Shown piece after piece: positions 1-7,644 of a stretch of 10,312 nt of DNA. The stretch comes from JAJXWB01 sp039808645. GTDB lineage: Bacteria; Pseudomonadota; Alphaproteobacteria; Rhizobiales; Beijerinckiaceae. The stretch lies in assembly GCA_039808645.1 (NCBI GenBank), contig JBDHTL010000125.1, forward strand, positions 1 to 10,312. The letters are read 5' to 3'. How positions within the stretch are numbered: the first letter of the stretch is position 1; every line of letters begins with the position of its first letter. Below the pieces are notes generated by a model. That model worked only from the letters and a program-made list of their open reading frames with translations, was not told the origin of the DNA and searched no databases. Made by a program: the position numbers and the translations under genes.

Positions 1-2215
1 ATTTCGGCCGGGATTCCTTCAGCGACTTGCCGCGGCCCGACAGCGACGGGTTGGTCATAAAATATTTGTGGGCGTTGAACGATTCGACGTTCGGCGGCAG
101 ATCGACGCGGGCCGAGGAGCCGTCGGGCAGGATGCGGTAGCTCTGCTCGGTGTCGATGAGATTGGCGACCATGATCTGGTCGAGCACCTGCTGGTGCACC
201 GTCGGGTTGAGGATCGGCAGCAGCGATTCCACGCGCCGGTCGAGATTGCGCGGCATGAGGTCGGCCGAGGAAATGTAGACCAGCGCCTTGGCGTGCGGCA
301 GGGCGTGGCCATTGCCGAAGGCGTAGACGCGCGCGTGTTCGAGAAAGCGCCCGATGATCGATTTCACGCGGATGTTTTCCGACAGGCCGGGCACGCCGGG
401 CCTGAGGCAGCAGATGCCGCGCACGACGAATTCGATCCTGACGCCCGCCTGGCTGGCCTGGTAGAGGGCGTCGATGATCTCGGGGTCGACCAGCGCATTG
501 CACTTGCCCCAGATGGCCGCGGGCTTGCCGGCGCGCGCGAAGGCGATCTCTGCCTCGATGTTGCGCAGAAGCGTCTTCTTCAGGCCGATCGGCGAGACAG
601 ACATGGCCTCGAGGCCGGCGGGTTCCGAATAGCCGGTGATGAAATTGAAGATGCGCGCCACGTCGCGGCCGATCGCAGCGTCGGCGGTGAACAGGGAGAC
701 GTCGGTGTAGATCTTCGCCGTCACGGGATGATAATTGCCGGTGCCGACGTGGCAGTAGGTGACGAGCGACCCGCCCTCGCGCTTGACCACCATCGACAGC
801 TTGGCGTGGGTCTTCAATTCGATGAAGCCGAACACGACCTGCACGCCGGCGCGCTCGAGATCGCGCGCCCAGCGGATATTGGCCTCCTCGTCGAAACGGG
901 CCTTCAGCTCCACCAGCGCCGTCACCGACTTGCCGGCTTCGGCCGCCTCGATCAGCGCGCGCACGATCGGGCTGTCGGACGAGGTGCGGTAGAGCGTCTG
1001 CTTGATCGCGACGACGTTGGGGTCGCGCGCCGCCTGCTGCAGGAATTGCACGACCACGTCGAAGGATTCGTAGGGGTGATGGACGATCAGGTCCTTCTGC
1101 CTGATCGCCAGCAGGCAGTCGCCGCCGTTCTCGCGCACGCGCTCGGGGAAGCGCGGGTTGTAGGGCGGGAATTTCAGCTCGGGCCGGTCGAGCGCGATGA
1201 TCTGCGAGAGGTCGTTGAGCGCCAGCATGCCGTCGAGCACGAAGATCTGGTCGGAGTCGACCTCAAGCTCCTCGCAGACGAAGGAGCGCAATTCCTCGGG
1301 CATGGAGGATTCCATCTCGAGGCGGATCACCGAGCCGCGGCGCCGCCGCTTCAGCGCCGTCTCGAACAGGCGGACGAGATCTTCCGCCTCTTCCTCGACT
1401 TCGAGATCGCTGTCGCGGATCACCCGGAACAGGCCCTTGCCGACCACCTCGTGATCCGGGAAGAGGCGCCGCGAATGCAGGAGGATCAGTGTCTCCAGCG
1501 GAATGAACTGCGTCGGCCCGCCGCCCACGATCTCCGGGATGCGAACGAAACGCTCGATCTTGTTGGGCATGCGCACGAGCGCGAGGCGGCGCTGCTTGTC
1601 CTTCTCGCCCTGCAGCTCCAGCGCGAGCGTGAAGCCGAGGTTGGGGATGAAGGGAAAGGGATGGGCGGGGTCGACCGCGAGCGGGGTGAGGACCGGAAAG
1701 ACGTTGAGGACGAAATAATCCTCCAGCCACGCGCGCTGCGCCTTGGTGAGCTCGTCCGTCTCGGCGATGACGATGCCCTTGGACGCAAGCTCCGGCCGCA
1801 ATTCGCGCCAGCGGCGCATCTGCTCGGCGGCGAGCAAGGCGACGCGCTCGTGGATCTTGGCGAGCTGCTGGGCCGGCGTCAGCCCGTCCTGCGATCGCTC
1901 CTCGACGCCAGACCGCATCTGGCCGCGCAGGCCCGCGACGCGGACCATGAAGAATTCGTCGAGGTTGTTGGCGGAGATCGTCAGGAAACGCAGTTGCTCG
2001 AGCAGCGGATGGTTGCGGTTCGAGGCTTCCAGCATCACGCGCCGGTTGAATTCGAGCCAGGACAATTCGCGGTTGATGAACCGGGCGGGCGAGACCGCGA
2101 GTTCGGCAGGGCGTTCGGCGATGTCGCCGATGGCGTCCATGACGTGAATGTCGGCGGCCGACTTCACCTTGGCGGCGGGTTCCGGGTGGAGTTCGGCTTC
2201 GGTTTCGCTCGTCAT
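1..2215 (-). CDS. ppk: Polyphosphate kinase 1 (3' end beyond window)
   Basis: PPK1 reversibly transfers the gamma-phosphate of ATP onto a growing inorganic polyphosphate chain through a phosphohistidine intermediate. 738 codons are visible; family members are about 690-740 residues, so only a short C-terminal tail should be missing at the left edge. Seen: the N-terminal signature ELSWLEFN (residues 50-57), NNLDEFF (83-89), the catalytic His470 in THAKL, and His627 in EHARVY. The 157-residue spacing between these histidines equals that of E. coli His435 and His592, so the active site looks intact. ATG at 2215 is the first start after an in-frame stop at 2252-2254; Met26 is an alternative because the first 40 residues are not family-conserved. 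It lies 52 nt downstream of hdaA and is probably co-transcribed with it. Identity is very secure; only the exact start is uncertain. Confidence 0.97.
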   Translation of the reverse strand, partial: MTSETEAELHPEPAAKVKSAADIHVMDAIGDIAERPAELAVSPARFINRELSWLEFNRRVMLEASNRNHPLLEQLRFLTISANNLDEFFMVRVAGLRGQMRSGVEERSQDGLTPAQQLAKIHERVALLAAEQMRRWRELRPELASKGIVIAETDELTKAQRAWLEDYFVLNVFPVLTPLAVDPAHPFPFIPNLGFTLALELQGEKDKQRRLALVRMPNKIERFVRIPEIVGGGPTQFIPLETLILLHSRRLFPDHEVVGKGLFRVIRDSDLEVEEEAEDLVRLFETALKRRRRGSVIRLEMESSMPEELRSFVCEELEVDSDQIFVLDGMLALNDLSQIIALDRPELKFPPYNPRFPERVRENGGDCLLAIRQKDLIVHHPYESFDVVVQFLQQAARDPNVVAIKQTLYRTSSDSPIVRALIEAAEAGKSVTALVELKARFDEEANIRWARDLERAGVQVVFGFIELKTHAKLSMVVKREGGSLVTYCHVGTGNYHPVTAKIYTDVSLFTADAAIGRDVARIFNFITGYSEPAGLEAMSVSPIGLKKTLLRNIEAEIAFARAGKPAAIWGKCNALVDPEIIDALYQASQAGVRIEFVVRGICCLRPGVPGLSENIRVKSIIGRFLEHARVYAFGNGHALPHAKALVYISSADLMPRNLDRRVESLLPILNPTVHQQVLDQIMVANLIDTEQSYRILPDGSSARVDLPPNVESFNAHKYFMTNPSLSGRGKSLKESRPK

Positions 2216-2267
2216 GCCCTCGGTCCGGTTGGGCGACCCTGTCGCGGGTCTTCATGGCGGATTTTCG

Positions 2268-2981
2268 TTACGTTTCGTCGTCGCTGGCAAGTCGCGCGAT
2301 CAGATCGGCGGCGAGGCTCCGTCCGACCGCCCTGCCCCGCGCCAGGGCTTCCGCGTCGAGCGCGGCGACGATGTCGCGGGCGGCGTCCAGCGAACGATCG
2401 ATGCGCAGCGCTATGTAATCGATCACGCTGGCCTCGACGGCCAGTTGCCGGTCATCGAACAATTTGACGAGAACGGCGCGCACGAGATCGTCGGACGGCG
2501 GCTCGATATGGGCGACCGGCGCGCGGCGCAGGCGCGACCGCAGGTCCGGCAGGCGCACGCCCCAGAGCTCCGGCTCGGCCGCGGACGTCACCAGCATGGT
2601 CGCCCCCGATTCCTGGACGAGATTGAACAGATGGAACAGACCGCGCTCGTCCGACACGCGGTCGGCGTCCTCGAGCAGGATATGGCGACCGTAGAACTCG
2701 CCGAGATCGGCTTCGGCGCTGACCGCGTCCGGGAGGACGAGCACGGCATGGGCGCGGCGCGCCCAGATCGCGGCCAGGTGGCTCTTGCCCGCGCCCGGCG
2801 CGCCGACCAGCGCAAGGACCGGGTCCGGCCAGGCCGGCCAGGCGTGGACCAGCGCATTGGCGGCGGCGTTCGAGGGCGCGATCAGGAAATCGTCGTCGCC
2901 GTAGCGCGGCTGGGGGCAAAATTCGAATGCGAGCTGGCGCGCGGCCGACCGCGCGCCGCCGTTCGGTTCGGCTGCGCTCAT
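2268..2981 (-). CDS. hdaA: DnaA regulatory inactivator Hda/HdaA
   Basis: A 237-residue DnaA-like AAA+ protein lacking the DnaA DNA-binding domain. Hda/HdaA binds the DNA-loaded sliding clamp and stimulates ATP hydrolysis by DnaA, preventing re-initiation. Seen: an N-terminal QLAFEF (residues 16-21) placed where Hda carries its clamp-binding QL-x-[LF]-x-[LF] motif; Walker A GAPGAGKS (60-67); a Walker B-like ILLEDAD (101-107); sensor-1 LVTSA (130-134); and LPDLRSRL (144-151), where Arg150 matches the arginine finger of box VII. The protein ends after the AAA+ lid, as expected for Hda and unlike DnaA. The ATG shares 4 nt (ATGA) with the stop of the upstream transporter gene, indicating translational coupling. 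The alternative of a generic DnaA/Hda-like ATPase is less likely given the QLAFEF tail and length. Confidence 0.93.
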   Translation of the reverse strand: MSAAEPNGGARSAARQLAFEFCPQPRYGDDDFLIAPSNAAANALVHAWPAWPDPVLALVGAPGAGKSHLAAIWARRAHAVLVLPDAVSAEADLGEFYGRHILLEDADRVSDERGLFHLFNLVQESGATMLVTSAAEPELWGVRLPDLRSRLRRAPVAHIEPPSDDLVRAVLVKLFDDRQLAVEASVIDYIALRIDRSLDAARDIVAALDAEALARGRAVGRSLAADLIARLASDDET

Positions 2982-4153
2982 GGCTGGTTCGCCGCCCCTT
3001 GCCGAATCTCCTGCCGAGCGGCCTCGTCGCCGAGATAGAAGGGGCTGCCGCGATAGCGGGCGAAGAAGAAGCGCAGCAGCACGCCGAGCGCGGCGGCGAC
3101 CGGCACGGCCACGATCAGGCCCGTGAAGCCGAACAGCGAGCCGGACGCCAGCAACGCGAACATCAGCCAGACCGGATGCAGGCCGACGGATTCGCCGACC
3201 AGTTTCGGCGAGAGGACATTGCCCTCGAGGAACTGGCCGGAGGCGACGACGCCGAGCGACATGGCCAGCATGGTCCAGTCCGGCCAGCCCTGCACGAGCG
3301 CGACGATGGCCGAGACGACCAGCGCGCTCAGCGAGCCGACATAGGGAATGAAGCTGAGAAAGCCGGCGGAAATGCCGATGAGGAACCCGTAGTTGAGGCC
3401 GATCAGGGTGAGGCCGAGCCCGTACCACAGGCCGAGAAACAGGCAGACCAGCGACTGCCCGCGCAGGAAGCCGGCGAGCGCCGCGTCGACGTCGCGGGCG
3501 ACCGCGCCGACTTCCGGCAGGTAGCGCGGCGGCACGAGCGACCTCACGGAATCGATCATGTGGTTCCAGTCGACGAGGATGTAGAAGGCGACGACCGGGG
3601 TGACGACCAGCAGCGACAGGAGGCCGACGAGCGCGGCGCCGCCGGAAATCAGCGACCGGGCGAAACCGCCGAGCCATTTGGCGGCGTCGCCCGCGAAATC
3701 GCCGAGCGCCTTCTGGATGTCGCCGGGATTGCCCGAGCCGAGGCCGAGCTTCGCCGCTACTTCGCTGCCCCAGGAAGTCTCGAGAATGCGGGAGCTCCAG
3801 TCGGACACCAGCGCCTGCAGGCGCAGCACGATCCGCGGCAGGTTCTCGACGAAGGCGGAGAGCTGATGGCCGAGAATCGGACCGATCAGCACCAGCGCCA
3901 GCACGATCAGGATCACCGATACGGCGAGGATGAAGAGCGCGGCGCCCAGGCGGTTGAAACCGAGACGCTCGAGCTTTTCGGCCACGGGATCGAGCAGGTA
4001 GCCGAGCGCGATGCCGGCGGCGAAGGGCATCAGGACGCCGGAGAAGAGATAGAGGAACAGCGCGACGGCCAGGATCGCGATGGCCCAGGGCGCGAAATCG
4101 GCCAGACGCGGCCCACGGCCGACGACCGCCACGGGCGGCGGCGGGGCGGGCAT
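2978..4153 (-). CDS. AI-2E/PerM family membrane transporter
   Basis: A 391-residue polytopic membrane protein of the AI-2E transporter (PerM/YdiK, formerly UPF0118) family. Members have been linked to autoinducer-2 export or to Na+/H+ antiport; the substrate here cannot be told from sequence. Seen: hydrophobic segments at about residues 23-37, 40-54 and 70-92; the conserved DPVAEKLE just after the second segment (55-62); a soluble middle region; and a C-terminal membrane block with the family-typical stretch FIPYVGS, the EGNVLSPKLVG motif and a HPVW element. ATG at 4153 lies 5 nt after the stop of the phosphatidyltransferase gene. Neither it nor an in-frame ATG at 4183, which would overlap that gene by 25 nt, has a clear Shine-Dalgarno, so the start is tentative. 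Neighbour of hdaA by a 4-nt overlap. Confidence 0.93.
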   Translation of the reverse strand: MPAPPPPVAVVGRGPRLADFAPWAIAILAVALFLYLFSGVLMPFAAGIALGYLLDPVAEKLERLGFNRLGAALFILAVSVILIVLALVLIGPILGHQLSAFVENLPRIVLRLQALVSDWSSRILETSWGSEVAAKLGLGSGNPGDIQKALGDFAGDAAKWLGGFARSLISGGAALVGLLSLLVVTPVVAFYILVDWNHMIDSVRSLVPPRYLPEVGAVARDVDAALAGFLRGQSLVCLFLGLWYGLGLTLIGLNYGFLIGISAGFLSFIPYVGSLSALVVSAIVALVQGWPDWTMLAMSLGVVASGQFLEGNVLSPKLVGESVGLHPVWLMFALLASGSLFGFTGLIVAVPVAAALGVLLRFFFARYRGSPFYLGDEAARQEIRQGAANQP

Positions 4154-4158
4154 GCGCG

Positions 4159-4707
4159 TCAGTGGCCCATGTGCCTGATCCATGGCCCCAGATAGGCGCC
4201 GGCGGAAGCCAGCGTCAATGCCGCCACGATGTAAGCCGCCGGCCAGAACCAGTATTCGGTCGAAAGGCCGAAGGCGCGGGCGCCGAGCACGGCGGCGGCG
4301 AAGGCGATCTGTGCGGTCGTGTTGACCTTGGAGACGTAGAGCGGCCGAATCTCCAGCGGCTTGTCGAACAGCCAGGCGATGATGACGCCGCCGAGGATCA
4401 TGACGTCGCGCGAGACGACGAGGATGGCGAGCGTGGCGGGAATGGCGTGGGATATGCCCAGCGCCACGTAGATCGACATCAGTAGCGCCTTGTCGGCGAC
4501 GGGATCGAGAAAGGCGCCGAGCTCTGTCCGCAGGTCGAAGGTCTTGGCCAGCCAGCCGTCGGCCGCGTCGGAAACGCCCGCGATCAGGAAGATGTAGAAG
4601 GCGTCGCGCCACTGGCCGGCGACGATCATCGAGACGATGACCGGAACGAGCAGAAGGCGGCCGATGGTGATGATGTTCGGCAGGCTGCCGAAATTGCGGA
4701 TATCCAA
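4159..4707 (-). CDS. CDP-alcohol phosphatidyltransferase, CRLS1-type cardiolipin synthase-like
   Basis: A 182-residue integral membrane enzyme that condenses a CDP-alcohol (CDP-diacylglycerol) with an alcohol acceptor. The motif D-x2-D-G-x2-A-R-x8-G-x3-D-x3-D is present at Asp47, Asp50, Gly51, Ala54, Gly64, Asp68 and Asp72, except that the usual Arg is Lys55. The N-terminal LPNIIT-x2-R pattern is also typical. Segments DPVADK, VSRDVMI and VSKVNT recall mitochondrial cardiolipin synthase (CRLS1: DPLADK, ISRDVML, ISKVNT, from memory), suggesting phosphatidylglycerol as acceptor rather than the glycerol-3-phosphate used by PgsA. The start is a TTG at 4707: no other start codon follows the in-frame stop at 4774-4776, and AGGGG lies about 6 nt upstream. 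First gene of the four-gene minus-strand operon. The superfamily is certain; the acceptor assignment is inference. Confidence 0.88.
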   Translation of the reverse strand: MDIRNFGSLPNIITIGRLLLVPVIVSMIVAGQWRDAFYIFLIAGVSDAADGWLAKTFDLRTELGAFLDPVADKALLMSIYVALGISHAIPATLAILVVSRDVMILGGVIIAWLFDKPLEIRPLYVSKVNTTAQIAFAAAVLGARAFGLSTEYWFWPAAYIVAALTLASAGAYLGPWIRHMGH

Positions 4708-4784
4708 GCGTTTCCCCTGCGCGCGTCCCGCCCCGCCGGCGCCGTGACGCCGTCGGCCGGGAGCGCCTCCCCCTCATTTGCTCC

Positions 4785-4814
4785 AATTTGGCGGGCCTGC
4801 GGCGGGCGGGTCAA
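4785..4814 (-). promoter_or_regulatory. Possible promoter of the minus-strand operon
   Basis: On the minus strand TTGACC (4809-4814) resembles a sigma-70 -35 box, followed after 18 nt by CAAATT (4785-4790), a weak -10 (3 of 6 matches to TATAAT). Transcription would start near 4778, leaving a leader of about 70 nt before the TTG start at 4707. The 4-gene operon needs a promoter here unless it is read from farther upstream. Visual match only. Confidence 0.3.
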
Positions 4815-4823
4815 GCGCGGCGA

Positions 4824-5063
4824 TCAATCGTCGTGCGTATGCCGCTGCTCGCAAAAGTGGAATCGATTGCCGAAGGGGCCGTGGACGGTCATCTCGCAGC
4901 CCCTCGCCTGATCGCGTTCCGCGACGGCTAGCTTCGCGGCGTCCCCGAAGCCGAGCCGACAGGCGACGATGTCGAGGGCGCCTCCGGGAGCAGATCGATC
5001 TTGCGCTCCGCCGGACAGGCGGCGAGCGCCTCCGCCATCGCGCAGATCGCGGTCGAATTGCAT
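4824..5063 (-). pseudogene. Remnant resembling the C-terminus of a VOC/glyoxalase-family protein
   Basis: A 79-codon reading frame whose last third contains CEMTVHGPFGNRFHFCEQ (about residues 56-73). This strongly resembles the closing beta-strands of VOC-superfamily proteins (glyoxalase/bleomycin-resistance type), which typically end in a [RC]EM-x-V-x-DPFGNRL-x-F motif and are about 120 residues long. The preceding 50 residues do not look like a VOC fold, and no VOC-like segment is visible in the other two frames upstream. An ATG at 5063 with AAAGGGA about 9 nt upstream could still permit translation. I read it as a decayed or recombined gene tail in the spacer between two operons; a small intact gene of unknown function is the alternative. 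Confidence 0.4.
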
Positions 5064-5135
5064 CGTATGCGTCCCTTTCGCCGAAATTGCCGGTGGACGG
5101 CTATGTCAGGGCGGGGAGCGCCGCAATCGCGCGCC

Positions 5136-5162
5136 TTGCCAGCGCGGCTGCGACCCGATAAT
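5136..5162 (+). promoter_or_regulatory. Probable promoter of purM-purN
   Basis: TTGCCA (5136-5141) is followed after 15 nt by GATAAT (5157-5162), which matches the sigma-70 -10 consensus at 5 of 6 positions; shifting the -35 by one base gives CTTGCC with 16 nt. The predicted transcript would start near 5169, about 18 nt before the purM ATG, just enough for the GGGG ribosome-binding stretch at 5177-5180. Spacing is shorter than ideal. No PurR-like operator was noticed. Confidence 0.4.
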
Positions 5163-5186
5163 CCCGCCGCAAAACCGGGGACAGCC

Positions 5187-6254
5187 ATGCAGGACAAGCC
5201 GAAGGACGGCCTCACCTATGCGCAGGCCGGCGTCGATATCGACGCGGGAACGCGCATGGTCGAGCTCATCAAGCCGCATGTGCGCTCCACGCGGCGCCCG
5301 GGCGCGGACGGCGAGATCGGCGGCTTCGGCGGCCTGTTCGACCTGAAGGCGGCGGGCTTTTCCGATCCGGTGCTGGTCGCGGCCAACGACGGCGTCGGCA
5401 CCAAGGTCAAGATCGCGATCGAGAGCGGCATCCACGACACCGTCGGGATCGACCTCGTCGCCATGTGCGTCAACGATCTCGTCGTGCAGGGCGCCGAACC
5501 CCTGTTCTTTCTGGACTATTACGCGACCGGCAAGCTCGACCCGGACGAAGGCGCGGCCGTGGTCAAGGGCATCGCGGCGGGCTGCGTCGACGCCGGCTGC
5601 GCCCTGATCGGCGGCGAGACCGCGGAAATGCCGGGGCTTTACGCCCGCGGCGACTACGATCTGGCGGGCTTCGCCGTGGGCGCGGCCGAGCGCGGAAGAC
5701 TGCTGCCGCGCGGGATCGAACAGGGCGACGTCCTGTTCGGCCTGCCCTCCTCCGGCGTCCATTCCAACGGCTTTTCGCTGGTGCGCCGCATCGTCGAGCG
5801 CACGGGCCTCGCCTGGGACGCGCCCGCGCCGTTCGCGGCCGGCAAGTCGCTGGCGCAGGCGCTGCTCATCCCGACGAAAATCTACGTCCGGCCGCTGCTC
5901 GCCGCGCTGAAGGCGACGGATTCGATCCGCGCGCTCGCCCATATCACCGGCGGCGGCTTCCCCGAGAATATTCCGCGCGTGCTGCCGAAGGGGCTGGGCG
6001 TTTCGCTCGATCTTCCGGCCATTCCGGTCCTGCCGGTGTTCGGCTGGCTCGCACGCGAAGGCGGCGTGGCGGAGAAGGAAATGCTGCGCACCTTCAATTG
6101 CGGGATCGGCATGGTCGTCGTCGTCTCGAAAGCGCGCGCCGCCGAGGGCGAGCGGGCGCTGGCCGAGGCCGGCGTCGCGCCGGTCCGTATCGGCGAGGTG
6201 ATCGCGGCCCACGGCGAGGAGCGCGTGACGACGCACGGGGCGCTGAAACTGTGA
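5187..6254 (+). CDS. purM: Phosphoribosylformylglycinamidine cyclo-ligase (AIR synthetase)
   Basis: A 355-residue cytosolic enzyme catalysing ATP-dependent closure of FGAM to aminoimidazole ribonucleotide, the fifth step of de novo purine synthesis. Seen in order: GGFGGLFDLK, NDGVGTKVKIA, the long DLVAMCVNDLVVQGAEPLFF block, GGETAEMPG, the glycine-rich SSGVHSNGFSLVR, AHITGGGFPENIPR and the C-terminal FNCGIGM. These are all PurM family motifs, and the length matches typical members (about 345-356). ATG at 5187 is chosen because conserved sequence begins about 10 residues later (YAQAGVDIDAG) and a GGGG stretch lies about 6 nt upstream. The open frame extends farther upstream to 5001 but that part is not PurM-like. 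Its stop overlaps the purN start (GTGA), so the two are translationally coupled. Confidence 0.99.
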   Translation: MQDKPKDGLTYAQAGVDIDAGTRMVELIKPHVRSTRRPGADGEIGGFGGLFDLKAAGFSDPVLVAANDGVGTKVKIAIESGIHDTVGIDLVAMCVNDLVVQGAEPLFFLDYYATGKLDPDEGAAVVKGIAAGCVDAGCALIGGETAEMPGLYARGDYDLAGFAVGAAERGRLLPRGIEQGDVLFGLPSSGVHSNGFSLVRRIVERTGLAWDAPAPFAAGKSLAQALLIPTKIYVRPLLAALKATDSIRALAHITGGGFPENIPRVLPKGLGVSLDLPAIPVLPVFGWLAREGGVAEKEMLRTFNCGIGMVVVVSKARAAEGERALAEAGVAPVRIGEVIAAHGEERVTTHGALKL

Positions 6255-6865
6255 GCAAGAAGCGCGTCGCCATCCTGATCTCGGGGCGCGGCTCCAACAT
6301 GATGGCGCTGGCGGAGGCGGCCTCCGCGCCCGATTTTCCGGCCGAAATCGCGCTCGTCCTCTCCAATCGCCCCGACGCCGCCGGCCTCGACTGGGCGTCC
6401 TCCCGCGGCATTCGCGTCGCCACGGTCGACCACAAGACCTACGGCAAGGACCGCGAATCCTTCGAACGCGCCATGCAGGCGGTTCTGGACGACAACGCGA
6501 TCGACATCGTCTGCCTCGCCGGCTTCATGCGCGTCCTGACGCCGTGGTTCGTCGGGCACTGGCAGGGCAGGATGCTCAATATCCACCCCGCCCTGCTGCC
6601 CTCCTACCGTGGCCTGGGCACGCACGAGCGGGCGCTGGACGAGGGCGTGAAGATCCACGGGTGCACGGTGCATTTCGTCGCGCCGGAAATGGACGCCGGG
6701 CCGATCATCCTGCAGGCGGCCGTGCCGGTCCACGACGACGACGACGCCAGCACGCTGGCCGCGCGGGTCCTGAAGGAGGAACACCGCATCTATCCGCAGG
6801 CGCTGGCGCTGGTGGCCGCCGACAAGGTGCGGATCGTCGGCAATCGCGTCGTCGCGAAGGCCTGA
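6251..6865 (+). CDS. purN: Phosphoribosylglycinamide formyltransferase (10-formyl-THF dependent)
   Basis: A 204-residue enzyme that transfers the formyl group of 10-formyltetrahydrofolate to glycinamide ribonucleotide, the third step of IMP synthesis. Seen: the N-terminal ILISGRGSN phosphate-binding loop (residues 8-16), LAGFMR, and the catalytic triad Asn110 and His112 in NIHPALLPS with Asp148 in EMDAGPII. These correspond to E. coli Asn106, His108 and Asp144 with a constant offset of four. The start is a GTG at 6251 overlapping the purM stop by 4 nt; no other start fits the conserved N-terminus. Nothing unusual in length or active site. Confidence 0.99.
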   Translation: MSKKRVAILISGRGSNMMALAEAASAPDFPAEIALVLSNRPDAAGLDWASSRGIRVATVDHKTYGKDRESFERAMQAVLDDNAIDIVCLAGFMRVLTPWFVGHWQGRMLNIHPALLPSYRGLGTHERALDEGVKIHGCTVHFVAPEMDAGPIILQAAVPVHDDDDASTLAARVLKEEHRIYPQALALVAADKVRIVGNRVVAKA

Positions 6866-6938
6866 CCGGACGTCTGGCCCGGGCCGCCGCATCGTCCTAG
6901 TCTGCGGACGGCGACGCGCGGCGCAGATCGCGACGCCT

Positions 6939-6943
6939 GGAGG
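6939..6943 (+). promoter_or_regulatory. Strong Shine-Dalgarno of the DUF2270 gene
   Basis: GGAGG at 6939-6943 sits 5 nt before the ATG at 6949. It is the clearest ribosome-binding site in the window and fixes that start. The 83-nt spacer after purN shows only a weak hairpin (CGTCC...GGACG) with no T-tract, so no terminator is called and read-through from purMN is possible. Confidence 0.75.
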
Positions 6944-6948
6944 AAACG

Positions 6949-7629
6949 ATGTCGCTTGCGTTGCATCCGGACGGCGAACCCCGCCGCGCCTTCGATTCGG
7001 CGGAGATGGGCGCGATGGCGCATCTCTACCGGGGCGAGGTCTATCGCTCGACCATCTGGCGCACGCGGCTCGACAACACGACCAATTGGTCGATCGTCAC
7101 CATGGGCATCGCGCTGTCCTCCTCCTTCTCGTCGCCGGAAGCCTCGCCGCTGCCGCTGATCCTTGTCGGCCTGCTGGTGGCGGTCTTCCTGAATTTCGAG
7201 GCGCGGCGCTATCGCTATTTCAATGTCTGGCGCGCCCGGGCGCGCTGGCTGGAGACGCATTTCTACGCCCCCATGCTGCGTGGCGAGGAGCAGCCCGCCT
7301 TCTGGCGCGACGTTCTGGCCAGGGACTATACGAATCCGCGCCATCACATCACGCTGTGGCAGGCGACGGGGCGGCGCCTGCGCCGCAACTACGCCTGGAT
7401 TCTCGCGATCCAGACCACCGCCTATCTCGGCAAGATCATCATCCATCCGACGCCGGCGGCGAGTTTCGGCGAAGTCGTGTCGCGCGCGGCGATCGGGCCG
7501 ATTCCCGGCTGGGCCGTGCTGGCGGCGGGCGCCGCCTACAACGGCGGCTGGCTCGTCTTCGGCCTGTGGTCGCTGGCGCAGGACCGCGCCAGGCACGGCG
7601 ACAAGGGCAAGAAGGTGGCGATGGGCTGA
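6949..7629 (+). CDS. DUF2270 family integral membrane protein
   Basis: A 226-residue protein with the hallmarks of the DUF2270 family of predicted membrane proteins: an N-terminal MAHLYRGEVYRSTIWRTRLD stretch (23-42) followed by TTNW, the motif FEARRYRYF after the second membrane segment, W-x-ATGRRLRRNY before the third, and AIGPIPGW before the fourth. Hydrophobic segments lie at about residues 47-63, 67-82, 149-165 and 190-208, so four transmembrane helices are expected with a charged cytosolic loop of about 65 residues between the second and third. The C-terminus is basic. No function is established for the family and I infer none. It is 83 nt downstream of purN and converges on the Crp/Fnr gene with only 15 nt between stop codons. 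Confidence 0.88.
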   Translation: MSLALHPDGEPRRAFDSAEMGAMAHLYRGEVYRSTIWRTRLDNTTNWSIVTMGIALSSSFSSPEASPLPLILVGLLVAVFLNFEARRYRYFNVWRARARWLETHFYAPMLRGEEQPAFWRDVLARDYTNPRHHITLWQATGRRLRRNYAWILAIQTTAYLGKIIIHPTPAASFGEVVSRAAIGPIPGWAVLAAGAAYNGGWLVFGLWSLAQDRARHGDKGKKVAMG

Positions 7630-7644
7630 GCCGCCCGCGCGATT

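Noticed and set aside
68..2467. A 799-codon open frame on the plus strand across ppk and the end of hdaA.
   Set aside because: It is antisense to clear PPK1 and HdaA coding sequence, has low-complexity Arg/Ala/Glu/Asp-rich composition with no recognisable family, and is the usual by-product of high GC third positions.
4154..4786. Upstream in-frame extension of the AI-2E transporter gene, giving a 602-codon frame.
   Set aside because: The extension runs over the whole phosphatidyltransferase gene in another frame, is Arg/His-rich and has no family similarity; the transporter motifs begin only after the ATG at 4153.
5001..5186. Upstream extension of the purM reading frame.
   Set aside because: PurM similarity starts right after the ATG at 5187, a ribosome-binding stretch precedes it, and the predicted promoter falls inside the extension.
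5106..6892. Long minus-strand open frames opposite purM and purN.
   Set aside because: Antisense shadows of two unmistakable enzymes; the composition is Arg/Asp/Gly-rich with no motif.
6866..6948. Hairpin-like sequences (GGCCCGGGCC; CGTCC...GGACG) after purN as a terminator.
   Set aside because: The first is a palindrome without a loop, the second has only a 5-bp stem, and no T-tract follows either.
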